Shown: in pieces, positions 17,026 through 25,310 of the stretch
Layout: every line of letters begins with the position of its first letter
Numbering within the stretch: position 1 is the stretch's first letter
NCBI RefSeq assembly: GCF_005280295.1
Contig: NZ_CP040020.1
Span: 124,001-188,000, forward strand
From: Brevibacterium sp. CS2
GTDB lineage: Bacteria > Actinomycetota > Actinomycetes > Actinomycetales > Brevibacteriaceae
Direction: 5' to 3'
DNA length: 64,000 bases
Made by a program: the position numbers and the translations under genes
Notes under the pieces: model-generated
The model's database searches: none
What the model was told of the DNA's origin: nothing
What the model saw: the letters and a program-made list of their open reading frames with translations, nothing else

Positions 17026-18744
17026 TCAGCCCAGCACCGGGACGATCGGGATCTCGTAGACCCCCGGCTCGCCGGTCGCCACGGCCGCGCCGACCTCCGC
17101 GGTCGTCCGGCACACCGCGTAGGGCCACCCGTAGCCGCGGGCGAGCTCGGCGAAGGTCCGGCCGTGCGCGGTGGCGAAGAAGCGCGGGAAGTGCGCGGCG
17201 AGGTGCGGCCGGCCGTGCTCGAGGCCGGCGAAGATCGCGCCCCCGTCGTCGTTGAGGACGAAGATCTGCACCGGCGGCAGCGGCTCCTCGGCCTCGCGGA
17301 GCAGACCGCCGATGCCGTGGAGGAGCGACACGTCGCCGAGCAGCAGCCGCACCGGGCGTCCGCTGCCGGCGGCGAAGCCGATCGCGGTGGAGACGAGCCC
17401 GTCGATCCCCGCGAGCCCACGGGAGGCGAACACCTCCACCGGCGCTCCGGGGGCCAGCACCCGGTCGAGGTAGCGCACCGCGTTCGAGCTCCCGATGTAC
17501 ACCGTGCCCGGGGCACCTGCGACCGCCGCGGCGGCGGCCTCGCCGGTGAGCGGGGCCGAGCCGTCGAGGTGGGCAGGGTCGTCCAGGTGGGCGGGATCGT
17601 CCAGGTGGGCAGGGTCGTCGTCGAGGTCTGCGTGCGGTGTGCCGCCCCGGGTCGCCGGCGGGGCGGAGTGCTGATCGGGCTGGACCGTGCGTGCCGCGTC
17701 GAGCCAGGCGGCGGTCCAGGCGTCGCGGCCGGCGGGCACCTCGGGCAGGGCCTGGGCGAGCGCGGCCTGCCATTCCTCTCCGGCCACCTGGTCGAGGTCG
17801 GGCTGCACGCGGTGCACCCGCAGCCCGGGACGGCTGAGGAGCCGCTGGTCCTGGCGCGACAGCGTCGGCTTGCCGAGCACGATGAGATCGGTGATGCGCT
17901 CGACGAGGTCGCCGCGGGCATCGAGGACGCGCGTGTGATCCGTGACGAGGTGCGGCGAGCGCAGGAGCGGGGAGGACGGTTCGGCGAGCACCGGCACCCG
18001 GAACTCCGCGAGGAGCCCGCCGAGGCGCTCCGCCGACAGCCCGAAGGCATCCCCGCCGAGCGCCGCGACCTCACCGGCGAGCGCGGGCAGGACCGTGCGG
18101 ACGAAGGCGGAGTCGAGCGGCACCGGCTCGCGCTCGAGGCGCGCCTTCGATCCCCACCAGGCGTCCGGATCCGCGGCGTCCGGGACCAGCGGCACATCGA
18201 ACTGGACGTTGAGCTGGACGGGGCCGGGCGGGCGGCCCCCGGCGAATCCCTCGCCCATGCTCAGCCGCACTGCGGTGGCCGCGACGTCCGCGGCGAGCGC
18301 CGCGGCATCCGGGCCGGCGGTGAGGTCGAAGCGCTCGCGCACGTCGCTGAGTACGAGCGACTGGTCGTCGATCGTCTGGTTGGCGCCGGTCGCGCGGAGG
18401 CGGGCAGGCCGGTCGGCGGTGAGGGCGAGCAGCGGGAGGCAGCCGTAGGACGCCTCGAGCACGGCGGGGTGGAGGTTGGCGACGGCGCTGCCGGAGGTCG
18501 TCACCACGGCGACCGGCCGGTCGGTCCCGGCGGCCCGCCGGCCCTTGGCGATGCCGAGGGCGAGGAAGCCGGCCTCGCGCTCATCGATGCGCACCCGGAC
18601 GTCGAGGAGCCCGGCGGCGGCCGCCTCGGCGACGGCGTAGGTGAGCGGGGCGGACCGCGAACCCGGGGAGACGACGACGTCGCGCACCCCGGCGGCGAGC
18701 AGGGCTGAGACGAGGGCGCGGGCGGTCGCGGTGGAGGTGTTCAT
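17026..18744 (-). CDS. menD: SEPHCHC synthase MenD
   Basis: A thiamine-diphosphate enzyme of 572 residues joining 2-oxoglutarate-derived succinic semialdehyde to isochorismate. Signatures: VVSPGSRSAPL near the N-terminus, RIDEREAGFLALGIAKG with the catalytic-type Glu, TTSGSAVANLHPAVLEAS, GANQTIDDQ, and the ThDP/metal site LLGDVSLLHG followed by LNDDGGAIF. Residues 376-394 contain a perfect-period insertion (DDPAHL repeated three times) between the central and C-terminal domains, encoded by an 18-bp tandem repeat. A GAGGCG ribosome site precedes the ATG. Monocistronic on the minus strand, divergent from the esterase gene. Confidence 0.93.
   Translation of the reverse strand: MNTSTATARALVSALLAAGVRDVVVSPGSRSAPLTYAVAEAAAAGLLDVRVRIDEREAGFLALGIAKGRRAAGTDRPVAVVTTSGSAVANLHPAVLEASYGCLPLLALTADRPARLRATGANQTIDDQSLVLSDVRERFDLTAGPDAAALAADVAATAVRLSMGEGFAGGRPPGPVQLNVQFDVPLVPDAADPDAWWGSKARLEREPVPLDSAFVRTVLPALAGEVAALGGDAFGLSAERLGGLLAEFRVPVLAEPSSPLLRSPHLVTDHTRVLDARGDLVERITDLIVLGKPTLSRQDQRLLSRPGLRVHRVQPDLDQVAGEEWQAALAQALPEVPAGRDAWTAAWLDAARTVQPDQHSAPPATRGGTPHADLDDDPAHLDDPAHLDDPAHLDGSAPLTGEAAAAAVAGAPGTVYIGSSNAVRYLDRVLAPGAPVEVFASRGLAGIDGLVSTAIGFAAGSGRPVRLLLGDVSLLHGIGGLLREAEEPLPPVQIFVLNDDGGAIFAGLEHGRPHLAAHFPRFFATAHGRTFAELARGYGWPYAVCRTTAEVGAAVATGEPGVYEIPIVPVLG
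17563..17616. repeat. 18-bp tandem repeat inside menD
   Basis: Three adjacent 18-bp units (17563-17580, 17581-17598, 17599-17616) of the type GTCCAGGTGGGCAGGGTC differ at one to three positions; a partial fourth follows. The repeat is in frame and encodes the DDPAHL triplet linker of MenD. Confidence 0.85.
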
Positions 18745-18836
18745 CGCCTCGATTCAATCATGGGGCGCAGCGATCATGCGGCGGATTCCGAGCGAGCTCT
18801 CCGGATTCTCCGGGTGGTCCGTTCACCTTCGGGAGG

Positions 18837-18842
18837 TATATT
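18837..18842 (+). promoter_or_regulatory. -10 box of the esterase promoter
   Basis: TATATT, a near-consensus -10 box in an otherwise GC-rich gap, 176 nt before the esterase start. The implied leader contains the 7-bp tandem repeat at 18965-18992 and a GAGG ribosome site. Confidence 0.45.
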
Positions 18843-18964
18843 CGCAACCCCGCGTCCATCTCCGCCCTCCGATTCCCCCGATCTCCCGCGCGAAGCGCTG
18901 CGGACCGCGCGCTCGGTCGGCCGCGCACCTGCCGGCCGTGCGCCGCCCCGCACCCTCCGACCGG

Positions 18965-18992
18965 CAGAACTCAGAACCCAGAACCCAGAACC
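18965..18992. repeat. Four tandem 7-bp repeats in the esterase leader
   Basis: CAGAACT followed by three CAGAACC units lies 25 bp upstream of the esterase start codon, in the presumed 5' untranslated region. Function unknown; such units could change copy number by slippage. Confidence 0.7.
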
Positions 18993-19017
18993 CCACGTTC
19001 CACCTCGAGGATCCTCC

Positions 19018-20667
19018 ATGAACTCCCGCTCCCTCATGCTCTCCGTCGGCGCCCGCTTCGTGCGGGTACTCACCGCTGCCCGCACCCGCGCCGGGGAATT
19101 CCCCGGCCGCAACCAGACCCTGAGCTTCCTCGGACCCGAGCCCACGGGCGAGGCGGCGGCGACCTTCCATGTGCGGGAGAAGCGCAAGCTGTCGGCCCGG
19201 CTGCGCGAGTTCTTCGTCTACTCCCCTGCACTCGGGCGCACCGTGGGCGTGCGCGTGCTCCTGCCCGGCCGGCCGAGCGAGGTCGCCGACGTCATCTACC
19301 TGTTCCACGGCGGCGGGGACGACTTCCGGTCGTGGACCGACCTCGGCGCCGCCGAGCAGCTCACGGCGGACAGCCCGTACCTCGTCGTCATGCCCGATGC
19401 CGGCGCCGCCTCGTACTCCCGCCACACGATCGGCGGCGGCGAGCGCACGGAGACCACCCTCGACTGGCCGACCTTCCACACCGCGGAGCTGCCCGCCTTC
19501 ATCGCCGACCGCTACTCGGTGAACCCGGAGCGCTCGGGGGCGCTGCTCGCCGGCCTGTCGATGGGCGGGTACGGGGCGATGAAGTACGCCGCCCAGCACC
19601 CCGACCGCTACTGCGCGGCCGCCGCGTTCTCCTCCCCGCTCGACCCGCTCTCCGCGGTGCCGCTGTTCGACATCATCGCGCTGCGCGAAGGCGGGGCCGC
19701 GAAGTCGCTGTTCGGCGACCCCAAGCGGGATCTCGCCGAATGGCAGGCGAACTCGCCGATGAGCCTGGCGCCCAACCTCGCCGGCACCGACCTGTGGTTC
19801 ACCGCCGGCTCCGGCACTCCGCATGCGGACGACGAGGACGAGGATCACGTCGACGTCCTCGAGGCGACGGTCAACCAGCACGGGCTGAAGTTCCACGAGC
19901 GCCTCACCGAGCTCGGGATCGACCACACCTGGTCGCCGCGCGCCACCGGCCTCCACAACTGGTTCGCCTGGCAGCGGGAGCTCGCCGAATGGCTCGCCGC
20001 GCTCGACGATCCCAGCCGGCGGGGCACCTCGGCGGCAGGCGGCGGGCTGCCGGGGCTGCGCGACGAGCAGCCGGTGGCTGCGGGCGCGCGAGGCGTGCAC
20101 GACGGCGCGGCCTTCACCTACGTCACCGGGGAGCCGGTGTTCGCCGTGCACGGCTGGGATGTGGCGATCTCGCGGCGACGCGCCCAGCTCGTCACCTTCG
20201 CCGAGGTCACCCCGGCGTCCTTCACGCTCAACGGCGCGGGCACCTTCCGCGTGCGCACGCCGGCGCTTTACCACCCCGGACAGCGCTACCGGATCGCGAT
20301 CTCCTCGCCGCTGGCGGAGAACGTCTACGATCTCGCCGCCGACGCGGACGGGCGCCTGGAGCTCACCGGCCGGATGGCCGGCGCGCTCCACGACCCGATC
20401 GTCCCCGGCAAGCGCACCCGCCACTTCCGCACCTGGGGCCAGGACGCGCTCACCACGGTGAGCATCACCCCGCTGGACTCGCCCGAGGACGCGATGGGCG
20501 CCGATGCGGCAGCCGGTACGGGCTCCGGCATGGGCACGGGCTCGCGCTCCGGCGCGGAGGCGCTCTCGGGTCCGGTCAGTGCGGAGAGGTCCGCAGATGG
20601 TCCCAGCAGCGCTGCAGCCGATCGGTCCACCAGCGCACCCGGTCCGGAGTCGCGGCGAGCGCGCTGA
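19018..20667 (+). CDS. Esterase family alpha/beta-hydrolase with C-terminal domain and disordered tail
   Basis: A 549-residue protein. Residues about 45-330 form an esterase-D/mycolyltransferase-like hydrolase: strand VIYLFHGGGDD, nucleophile elbow GLSMGGYGAMK, and a late IDHTWSPRATGLHNW placing the catalytic His. No clear signal peptide is visible. Residues about 360-500 form a beta-rich domain of unknown type, and the last ~50 residues are Gly/Ser/Ala rich. The start at 19018 (MNSRSLML) follows GAGGATCCTCC; an open frame extends upstream but is unlikely to be translated. The 3' end overlaps menC by 92 nt tail to tail. It sits among menaquinone genes but does not resemble MenH; the substrate is unknown. 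Confidence 0.8.
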   Translation: MNSRSLMLSVGARFVRVLTAARTRAGEFPGRNQTLSFLGPEPTGEAAATFHVREKRKLSARLREFFVYSPALGRTVGVRVLLPGRPSEVADVIYLFHGGGDDFRSWTDLGAAEQLTADSPYLVVMPDAGAASYSRHTIGGGERTETTLDWPTFHTAELPAFIADRYSVNPERSGALLAGLSMGGYGAMKYAAQHPDRYCAAAAFSSPLDPLSAVPLFDIIALREGGAAKSLFGDPKRDLAEWQANSPMSLAPNLAGTDLWFTAGSGTPHADDEDEDHVDVLEATVNQHGLKFHERLTELGIDHTWSPRATGLHNWFAWQRELAEWLAALDDPSRRGTSAAGGGLPGLRDEQPVAAGARGVHDGAAFTYVTGEPVFAVHGWDVAISRRRAQLVTFAEVTPASFTLNGAGTFRVRTPALYHPGQRYRIAISSPLAENVYDLAADADGRLELTGRMAGALHDPIVPGKRTRHFRTWGQDALTTVSITPLDSPEDAMGADAAAGTGSGMGTGSRSGAEALSGPVSAERSADGPSSAAADRSTSAPGPESRRAR

Positions 20668-21721
20668 GCCGCTCCTCCGCGGGCGTCACGCGGCCGACGG
20701 GCAGCACCCCGCCCGAGGCGCGCAGCGGCGGGTCCGCGACGTCGGAGTGGAACAGGGCGCTCGTCCCCAGCCCGCACGCGGGGATGCCCTCACCCAGCCG
20801 GGCGCTCGCGGGCAGGCTCGCGGCGAGCGCGACTCCGGCGCTCAGCCCCACCGAAGTGTCGAGCGCCGACGACACCACCGCCGGCAGCCCCGAAGCCCCG
20901 ATGACGCCGAGCGCGGCGCGCACGCCGCCGAGCGGCTGGACCTTGACGATGATGACGTCGGCGGCGCCGAGCGCGGCGACCCGCAGCGGATCCGAGGCCT
21001 TGCGGATCGATTCGTCCGCAGCGATCCGGATCCCCAGGCCCGCGCGGTCCACGTCCGCGCGGACCCGGGCCAGGTCCTCGACGTCCATCACCGGCTGCTC
21101 GATGTAGTCGAGCTCGAACCGGGAGAACGTCCGCAGCGCGGTGCGCGCCTCGGCCACGGTGTAGCGGCCGTTGGCGTCGAGGCGCACCTGCGCTCCGGGA
21201 GCGGCGGCGCGGAGCGCGTCGATGCGCGCGCAGTCCTCGGCCAGCGAGTCGAGGCCGTGTTCGGCGACCTTGATCTTGAAGGTGCCGGCACCCGGGTACC
21301 GGGCGGCGACCGCGGCGACGGATCCCGGTGGGCAGGCGGGGATCGTCCCGTTGACCGGCACCGCGTCGGCCTGCGGGAGCGGCGGATCGGTGCACGCGTA
21401 CTCGAGGGCGGCGGCGAGCCAGCGGGAGGCCTCGGGCACCTCGTACTCGAGGAAGGGCGAGAACTCCGCCCAGCCGGCCGGGCCCTCGAGGAGCAGCGCC
21501 TCGCGGGTGGTGATGCCCCGGAACCGGGTGACCATCGGCAGGGACACGACGGCGATCCGGGAGAACACCTCGCGCGGGCCGGCGGGCAGCGCGGCGAAGG
21601 CGATGTTCGCCCCCGGAGTGTGGGACTTTCGGCTTCGAGTGGTGGCAACAGCACCACCACCGATCGCCGAATCCCCCACACTTCGACCGGGGTGTCCAGC
21701 GCTGCCGTCGCGTGTGGTCAT
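20576..21721 (-). CDS. menC: o-Succinylbenzoate synthase
   Basis: Enolase-superfamily dehydratase of 381 residues making o-succinylbenzoate. The active-site set is in order: general-base pair TFKIKV, metal ligands in VRLDANGRY, YIEQPV and AADES, and the second catalytic Lys in IIVKVQPLGG. The N-terminal ~35 residues are poorly conserved-looking and contain an antisense-like Ser/Thr/Arg patch. TAGCAT ends 6 nt before the ATG, so the mRNA is probably leaderless. Divergent from menB with a 70-bp shared promoter region. The last 31 codons overlap the esterase gene on the other strand. Confidence 0.92.
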   Translation of the reverse strand: MTTRDGSAGHPGRSVGDSAIGGGAVATTRSRKSHTPGANIAFAALPAGPREVFSRIAVVSLPMVTRFRGITTREALLLEGPAGWAEFSPFLEYEVPEASRWLAAALEYACTDPPLPQADAVPVNGTIPACPPGSVAAVAARYPGAGTFKIKVAEHGLDSLAEDCARIDALRAAAPGAQVRLDANGRYTVAEARTALRTFSRFELDYIEQPVMDVEDLARVRADVDRAGLGIRIAADESIRKASDPLRVAALGAADVIIVKVQPLGGVRAALGVIGASGLPAVVSSALDTSVGLSAGVALAASLPASARLGEGIPACGLGTSALFHSDVADPPLRASGGVLPVGRVTPAEERLSALAATPDRVRWWTDRLQRCWDHLRTSPH

Positions 21722-21791
21722 GCCCCCATGCTAGGGCGCACCGGTGGGACACTGTCTCACGGCCCGGCGAGCCGCCGATATGCTGGGGCCC

Positions 21792-22721
21792 ATGACCGAG
21801 ACCAGCACCGTGTCCGAGATCTTCGACCCGAGCGCCTGGCGGGAGGTGTCCGGATTCGACTTCACGGACATCACCTACCACCGCGCCCTCGACCCCGACG
21901 GCAGCGATCTGGGATGCGTCCGGATCGCCTTCGACCGGCCCGAGGTGCGCAACGCCTTCCGACCGCACACCGTCGACGAGCTCTACCGCGCGCTCGACCA
22001 CGCGCGCCAGACCCCGGACGTCGGCTGCGTGCTCCTCACCGGCAACGGGCCCAGCCCCAAGGACGGCGGCTGGGCGTTCTGCTCCGGCGGGGACCAGCGG
22101 ATCCGCGGCCGCTCCGGGTACCAGTACGCGAGCGGCGACACCGCGGAGACCGTCGACCCGGCGCGCGCCGGCCGCCTCCACATCCTCGAGGTGCAGCGGC
22201 TCATCCGGATGATGCCCAAGGTCGTCATCGCGGTCGTGCCCGGCTGGGCGGCCGGTGGCGGACACAGCCTCCACGTCGTGTGCGACATGACGATCGCCTC
22301 CCGCGAGCACGCACGCTTCAAGCAGACCGATGCGGACGTCGGATCCTACGACGCCGGCTACGGCTCCGCCTATCTCGCGAAGATGGTGGGGCAGAAGAAG
22401 GCGCGAGAGATCTTCTTCCTCGGCCGCACCTACTCCGCGCAGGACATGGCGGACATGGGGGCGGTCAACGAGGTCGTCGACCACGCCGAGCTCGAGACCG
22501 CGGCCCTGACCATGGCGCGCGAGATCCTCGGCAAGTCGCCCAATGCGCAGCGCATGCTCAAGTTCGCGTTCAACCTCGTCGACGACGGGCTCGTCGGCCA
22601 GCAGGTGTTCGCCGGCGAGGCGACCCGCCTGGGCTACATGACCGACGAGGCCGTCGAGGGCCGCGACGCCTTCCTCGAGAAGCGCGACCCCGACTGGTCG
22701 CCCTACCCCTGGTACTACTGA
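21792..22721 (+). CDS. menB: 1,4-Dihydroxy-2-naphthoyl-CoA synthase
   Basis: Crotonase-fold enzyme of 309 residues that cyclises o-succinylbenzoyl-CoA. Family-specific features are FDFTDITYHRALDPD, RIAFDRPEVRNAFRP, the oxyanion segment AFCSGGDQRIRGRSGY, VVPGWAAGGGHSLHVVCDMTIAS, QTDADVGSYDAGYGSAY and the C-terminal YPWYY. The ATG at 21792 (MTETSTVSEIFDP) was chosen over an earlier in-frame start because TATGCT (21778-21783) ends 8 nt before it. First gene of a menB-menE pair. Confidence 0.95.
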   Translation: MTETSTVSEIFDPSAWREVSGFDFTDITYHRALDPDGSDLGCVRIAFDRPEVRNAFRPHTVDELYRALDHARQTPDVGCVLLTGNGPSPKDGGWAFCSGGDQRIRGRSGYQYASGDTAETVDPARAGRLHILEVQRLIRMMPKVVIAVVPGWAAGGGHSLHVVCDMTIASREHARFKQTDADVGSYDAGYGSAYLAKMVGQKKAREIFFLGRTYSAQDMADMGAVNEVVDHAELETAALTMAREILGKSPNAQRMLKFAFNLVDDGLVGQQVFAGEATRLGYMTDEAVEGRDAFLEKRDPDWSPYPWYY

Positions 22722-22726
22722 GCCCG

Positions 22727-24142
22727 GTGGGCGGGTTGAGCGGAGCCGAGGCCCCGGACGCAGCCGAGGCTCGGAGCACGGGAACATCGAGCGCGGTGCC
22801 GGCAGCGGACGCGGGGCCGGCCAGCACGGGGCCGGCCAGCACGGGGCCGGCCAGCACGGGGCCGGCGGCGGACGCATCTGGTGAGCGGAACGCACCCTCG
22901 CCGCAGGCCACCCTGGCCGTGCTCCGGCGTGCCCTCGCCGGCGAGGTCGCCGTCGTCCTCCCCCGTGACCGCGGCGGAGAGCTCCGCGTCGTCGACCCGG
23001 CGAGCTACGATCCCGCCGGCACCGGGCGCGAGCACCCCGCGCTCGTGCTCTTCACCTCCGGCTCCACAGGCGCTCCCAAGGCCGTGGCGCTCTCCGCGGC
23101 AGCGCTCACCGCCTCGGCCCGGGCGACCGAGCGGTTCCTCGCCGGGCCCGGTCGCTGGTACCTCACGCTGCCGGACAACCACATCGCCGGGGTGCAGGTG
23201 CTCCTGCGCTCGATCCTCGCCGGCACCGAGCCGGTGGTGGCGCAGGGACGGTTCACCGCCGAGGCGTTCGCCGCCGATGTCGGCCGGATGACGGTGCGGG
23301 CCGAAGACGCTGCGGGAAGCGAGGAATCCGGCGCGCGCAGGAGCCCCGCGGCGCGCACCCCGCTCTACACCTCGCTCGTCCCCACCCAGCTCGTGCGGAT
23401 CATGGCCGACCCGCGCGCGCAGGCCGCCGCCCGCGCCTTCGACGCGATCCTGCTCGGCGGCTCGGCGATCTCGCCTGCGCTGCTCACCGCCGCGCAGGCC
23501 GCCGGGCTGCGGATCGTGCGGACCTACGGGATGAGCGAGACCTGCGGTGGCTGCGTGTACGACGGGCACCCCTTCGACGAGGTCGCCGTGACGATCGAGG
23601 ACGGGCGGGTCGCGCTCGCCGGCCCCGTCGTCGCCGACGGATACCTGCGGGTCGAGGACTCCGACCACGGGCTGCGGCTCATCGCTCTGCCGGATTCGGG
23701 CACCGGGTTCGGGCACACCGCGACCGGCGCCCGGTCCTTCCTCACGAGCGACCTCGGCCGACTCGACGCGGGCGTCCTCGAGATCCTCGGCCGCGCCGAC
23801 GACGTCATCATCACCGGCGGGGAGAACGTCTCCCCGCACGCGGTGGAGAACGCCCTGCTCGCCCTGCTCGAGCCGCACGGCATCGCGGAGGTGCTCGTCA
23901 CCTCCGTCCCGGACCCGGAGTGGGGCGAAGCGCTCATCGCGCTGCTGAGCCCGGCCGGGGTGGGCGCCTCGGCGGCGGAACAGCTCACCGAGCAGGTGCG
24001 CGACCTCGCGGCGGGCACCCTCCCCCGTCATGCGCTGCCGCGCCACGTGTACGCGGTCGACAGTCTGCCGGTGCGTTCGATCGGCAAGCCGGATCGTGCC
24101 GCGGCCCGTCGCCTCGCCGGCGAGCTCCTCGGCCCCAACTGA
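22727..24142 (+). CDS. menE: o-Succinylbenzoate-CoA ligase
   Basis: AMP-forming acyl-CoA ligase of about 471 residues (the start is uncertain). Adenylation motifs: VLFTSGSTGAPKAVALS (P-loop), RTYGMSETCGGCVYDG, TSDLGRLDAG, GRADDVIITGGENVSP and the C-terminal catalytic Lys in VRSIGKPDRAA. Residues about 30-46 are a repeated Ser-Thr-Gly-Pro-Ala segment encoded by a 15-bp tandem repeat, and the whole first ~60 residues are Ala-rich and unlike the family, so translation may begin further in. The GTG at 22727 is 5 nt after the menB stop with no clear ribosome site. Activates o-succinylbenzoate for MenB. Confidence 0.9.
   Translation: MGGLSGAEAPDAAEARSTGTSSAVPAADAGPASTGPASTGPASTGPAADASGERNAPSPQATLAVLRRALAGEVAVVLPRDRGGELRVVDPASYDPAGTGREHPALVLFTSGSTGAPKAVALSAAALTASARATERFLAGPGRWYLTLPDNHIAGVQVLLRSILAGTEPVVAQGRFTAEAFAADVGRMTVRAEDAAGSEESGARRSPAARTPLYTSLVPTQLVRIMADPRAQAAARAFDAILLGGSAISPALLTAAQAAGLRIVRTYGMSETCGGCVYDGHPFDEVAVTIEDGRVALAGPVVADGYLRVEDSDHGLRLIALPDSGTGFGHTATGARSFLTSDLGRLDAGVLEILGRADDVIITGGENVSPHAVENALLALLEPHGIAEVLVTSVPDPEWGEALIALLSPAGVGASAAEQLTEQVRDLAAGTLPRHALPRHVYAVDSLPVRSIGKPDRAAARRLAGELLGPN
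22813..22865. repeat. 15-bp tandem repeat at the 5' end of menE
   Basis: Three perfect copies of GGGGCCGGCCAGCAC (22813-22827, 22828-22842, 22843-22857) and an 8-bp partial fourth. In frame with menE. Confidence 0.9.
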
Positions 24143-24181
24143 GCGATCCACGGTCGACCGGCACCAGCGGTCACCTCCCGA

Positions 24182-24246
24182 CCGTCGACCTGCCGCTCCT
24201 GCACGCGCGCCCGGCGTGTCGTCGATCGGAACCGGCAGGTCGACGG
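24182..24246. repeat. Inverted pair of 30-bp-family repeat units between menE and menA
   Basis: CCGTCGACCTGCCG (24182-24195) and its exact reverse complement (24233-24246) face each other across 37 bp. The units continue with TGCACG-like and TCGATCGGAA-like sequence similar to the repeats around the DUF559 gene (45133-45260, 46389-46505). The element fills most of the 232-bp menE-menA gap. Confidence 0.6.
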
Positions 24247-24374
24247 CGATCGGCCGGGGAGCACATGCGCGGGTCAATGGTTATCAACCTGAAACCCACC
24301 CGCCCGAGGTCCCTCACCTGCACGTGGGTACCATGAGGACGTCGGTTTTCGTCAGCTGTGAGGAAAGAGGTGCG

Positions 24375-25310
24375 ATGGCCACCATCGCCCAGTGGGCGGA
24401 AGGCGCGCGGCTGCGCACCCTGCCGCTCGCGATCGCACCGGTGCTCATCGGCACCGGCGCCGCATTCGGGGCGATCGGCGGGTTCTCCTCGCTCATCATC
24501 GGCTCCGTGGATCCGGCCGACCGGCCCGAGCTCGGGATCGGCACCCTGCTGTTCCGGGCGCTGCTCGCCGTCATCGTCTCCCTCGGCCTGCAGATCGGCT
24601 CGAACTTCGCCAACGACTACTCCGACGGGATCCGCGGCACCGACGACGTCCGGGTGGGCCCGCAGCGGCTCACCGCCTCGGGCGCGGCCCCGCCCGGAGC
24701 CGTCAAGCGGGCGGCGTTCATCTCCTTCGGAGTCGCCGCGCTCGCCGGCATCGTGCTCGTCCTCGTGTCGCAGTCCTGGTGGTTCGTCCCGGTGGGGATC
24801 CTCGCGGTGCTCGCCGCGTGGTTCTACACCGGCGGCAGCCACCCCTATGGCTACTACGCGCTCGGAGAGGTGTTCGTCTTCATCTTCTTCGGGCTCGTCG
24901 CCACGCTCGGCACCACCTACGTCATGATCCAGCAGCTGCCCCCGGCAGCATGGGCGGGAGCGGTGGCGATCGGCCTGTTCTCGTGCGCCGTGCTCATGGT
25001 GAACAACCTCCGCGACATCCCCACCGACTCCGAGGCCGGCAAGACGACGCTCGCGGTGCTGCTCGGCGATCAGCGGGCGCGGGCGGCCTACACCCTGCTC
25101 GTCGCTGTCCCGTACCTGCTGCTCCTCGTGCCGATCCTGTCCGGCCACCCGGCGGCGGTCCTCGCCGCGCTCTCGCTCGTGCTCGCGATCGGCCCGCTGC
25201 AGACGGTGCTCAGCGGATCCCAGGGCACCGCGCTCATCCCGCCGATCAAGAACACCGGGCTCACGGCCCTGACGTACTCAGCGCTCCTCGCGCTCGGCCT
25301 CGCTCTCTGA
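24375..25310 (+). CDS. menA: 1,4-Dihydroxy-2-naphthoate polyprenyltransferase
   Basis: UbiA-superfamily integral membrane enzyme of 311 residues with about eight to nine membrane segments. It attaches the polyprenyl tail to dihydroxynaphthoate. The two Asp-rich Mg-diphosphate motifs are present: NFANDYSDGIRGTDD near residue 75 and NNLRDIPTDSEAGK near 215. The ATG at 24375 has AAAGAGG 5 nt upstream and gives the usual MenA N-terminus (WAEGARLRTLPLA). The 3' end overlaps the convergent DUF4229 gene by 33 nt. Confidence 0.95.
   Translation: MATIAQWAEGARLRTLPLAIAPVLIGTGAAFGAIGGFSSLIIGSVDPADRPELGIGTLLFRALLAVIVSLGLQIGSNFANDYSDGIRGTDDVRVGPQRLTASGAAPPGAVKRAAFISFGVAALAGIVLVLVSQSWWFVPVGILAVLAAWFYTGGSHPYGYYALGEVFVFIFFGLVATLGTTYVMIQQLPPAAWAGAVAIGLFSCAVLMVNNLRDIPTDSEAGKTTLAVLLGDQRARAAYTLLVAVPYLLLLVPILSGHPAAVLAALSLVLAIGPLQTVLSGSQGTALIPPIKNTGLTALTYSALLALGLAL

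Noticed and set aside
15543-18197. A long minus-strand open frame (884 codons) opposite menF and across menD
   Set aside because: Low-complexity Arg/Pro/Ala composition and no recognisable motifs; a shadow of menF and menD.
19018-20667. The esterase as the missing MenH
   Set aside because: Length, GLSMGGYG elbow context and the added C-terminal domain fit mycolyltransferase-type esterases, not the compact MenH family.
20504-24142. A 1212-codon open frame running through menC, menB and menE
   Set aside because: Only its last part (from about 22727) has protein-family features; the rest is antisense or out-of-frame GC-rich sequence over real genes.
24171-25148. A minus-strand open frame opposite menA
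   Set aside because: Highly charged composition typical of antisense frames of membrane-protein genes; menA on the other strand is clear.
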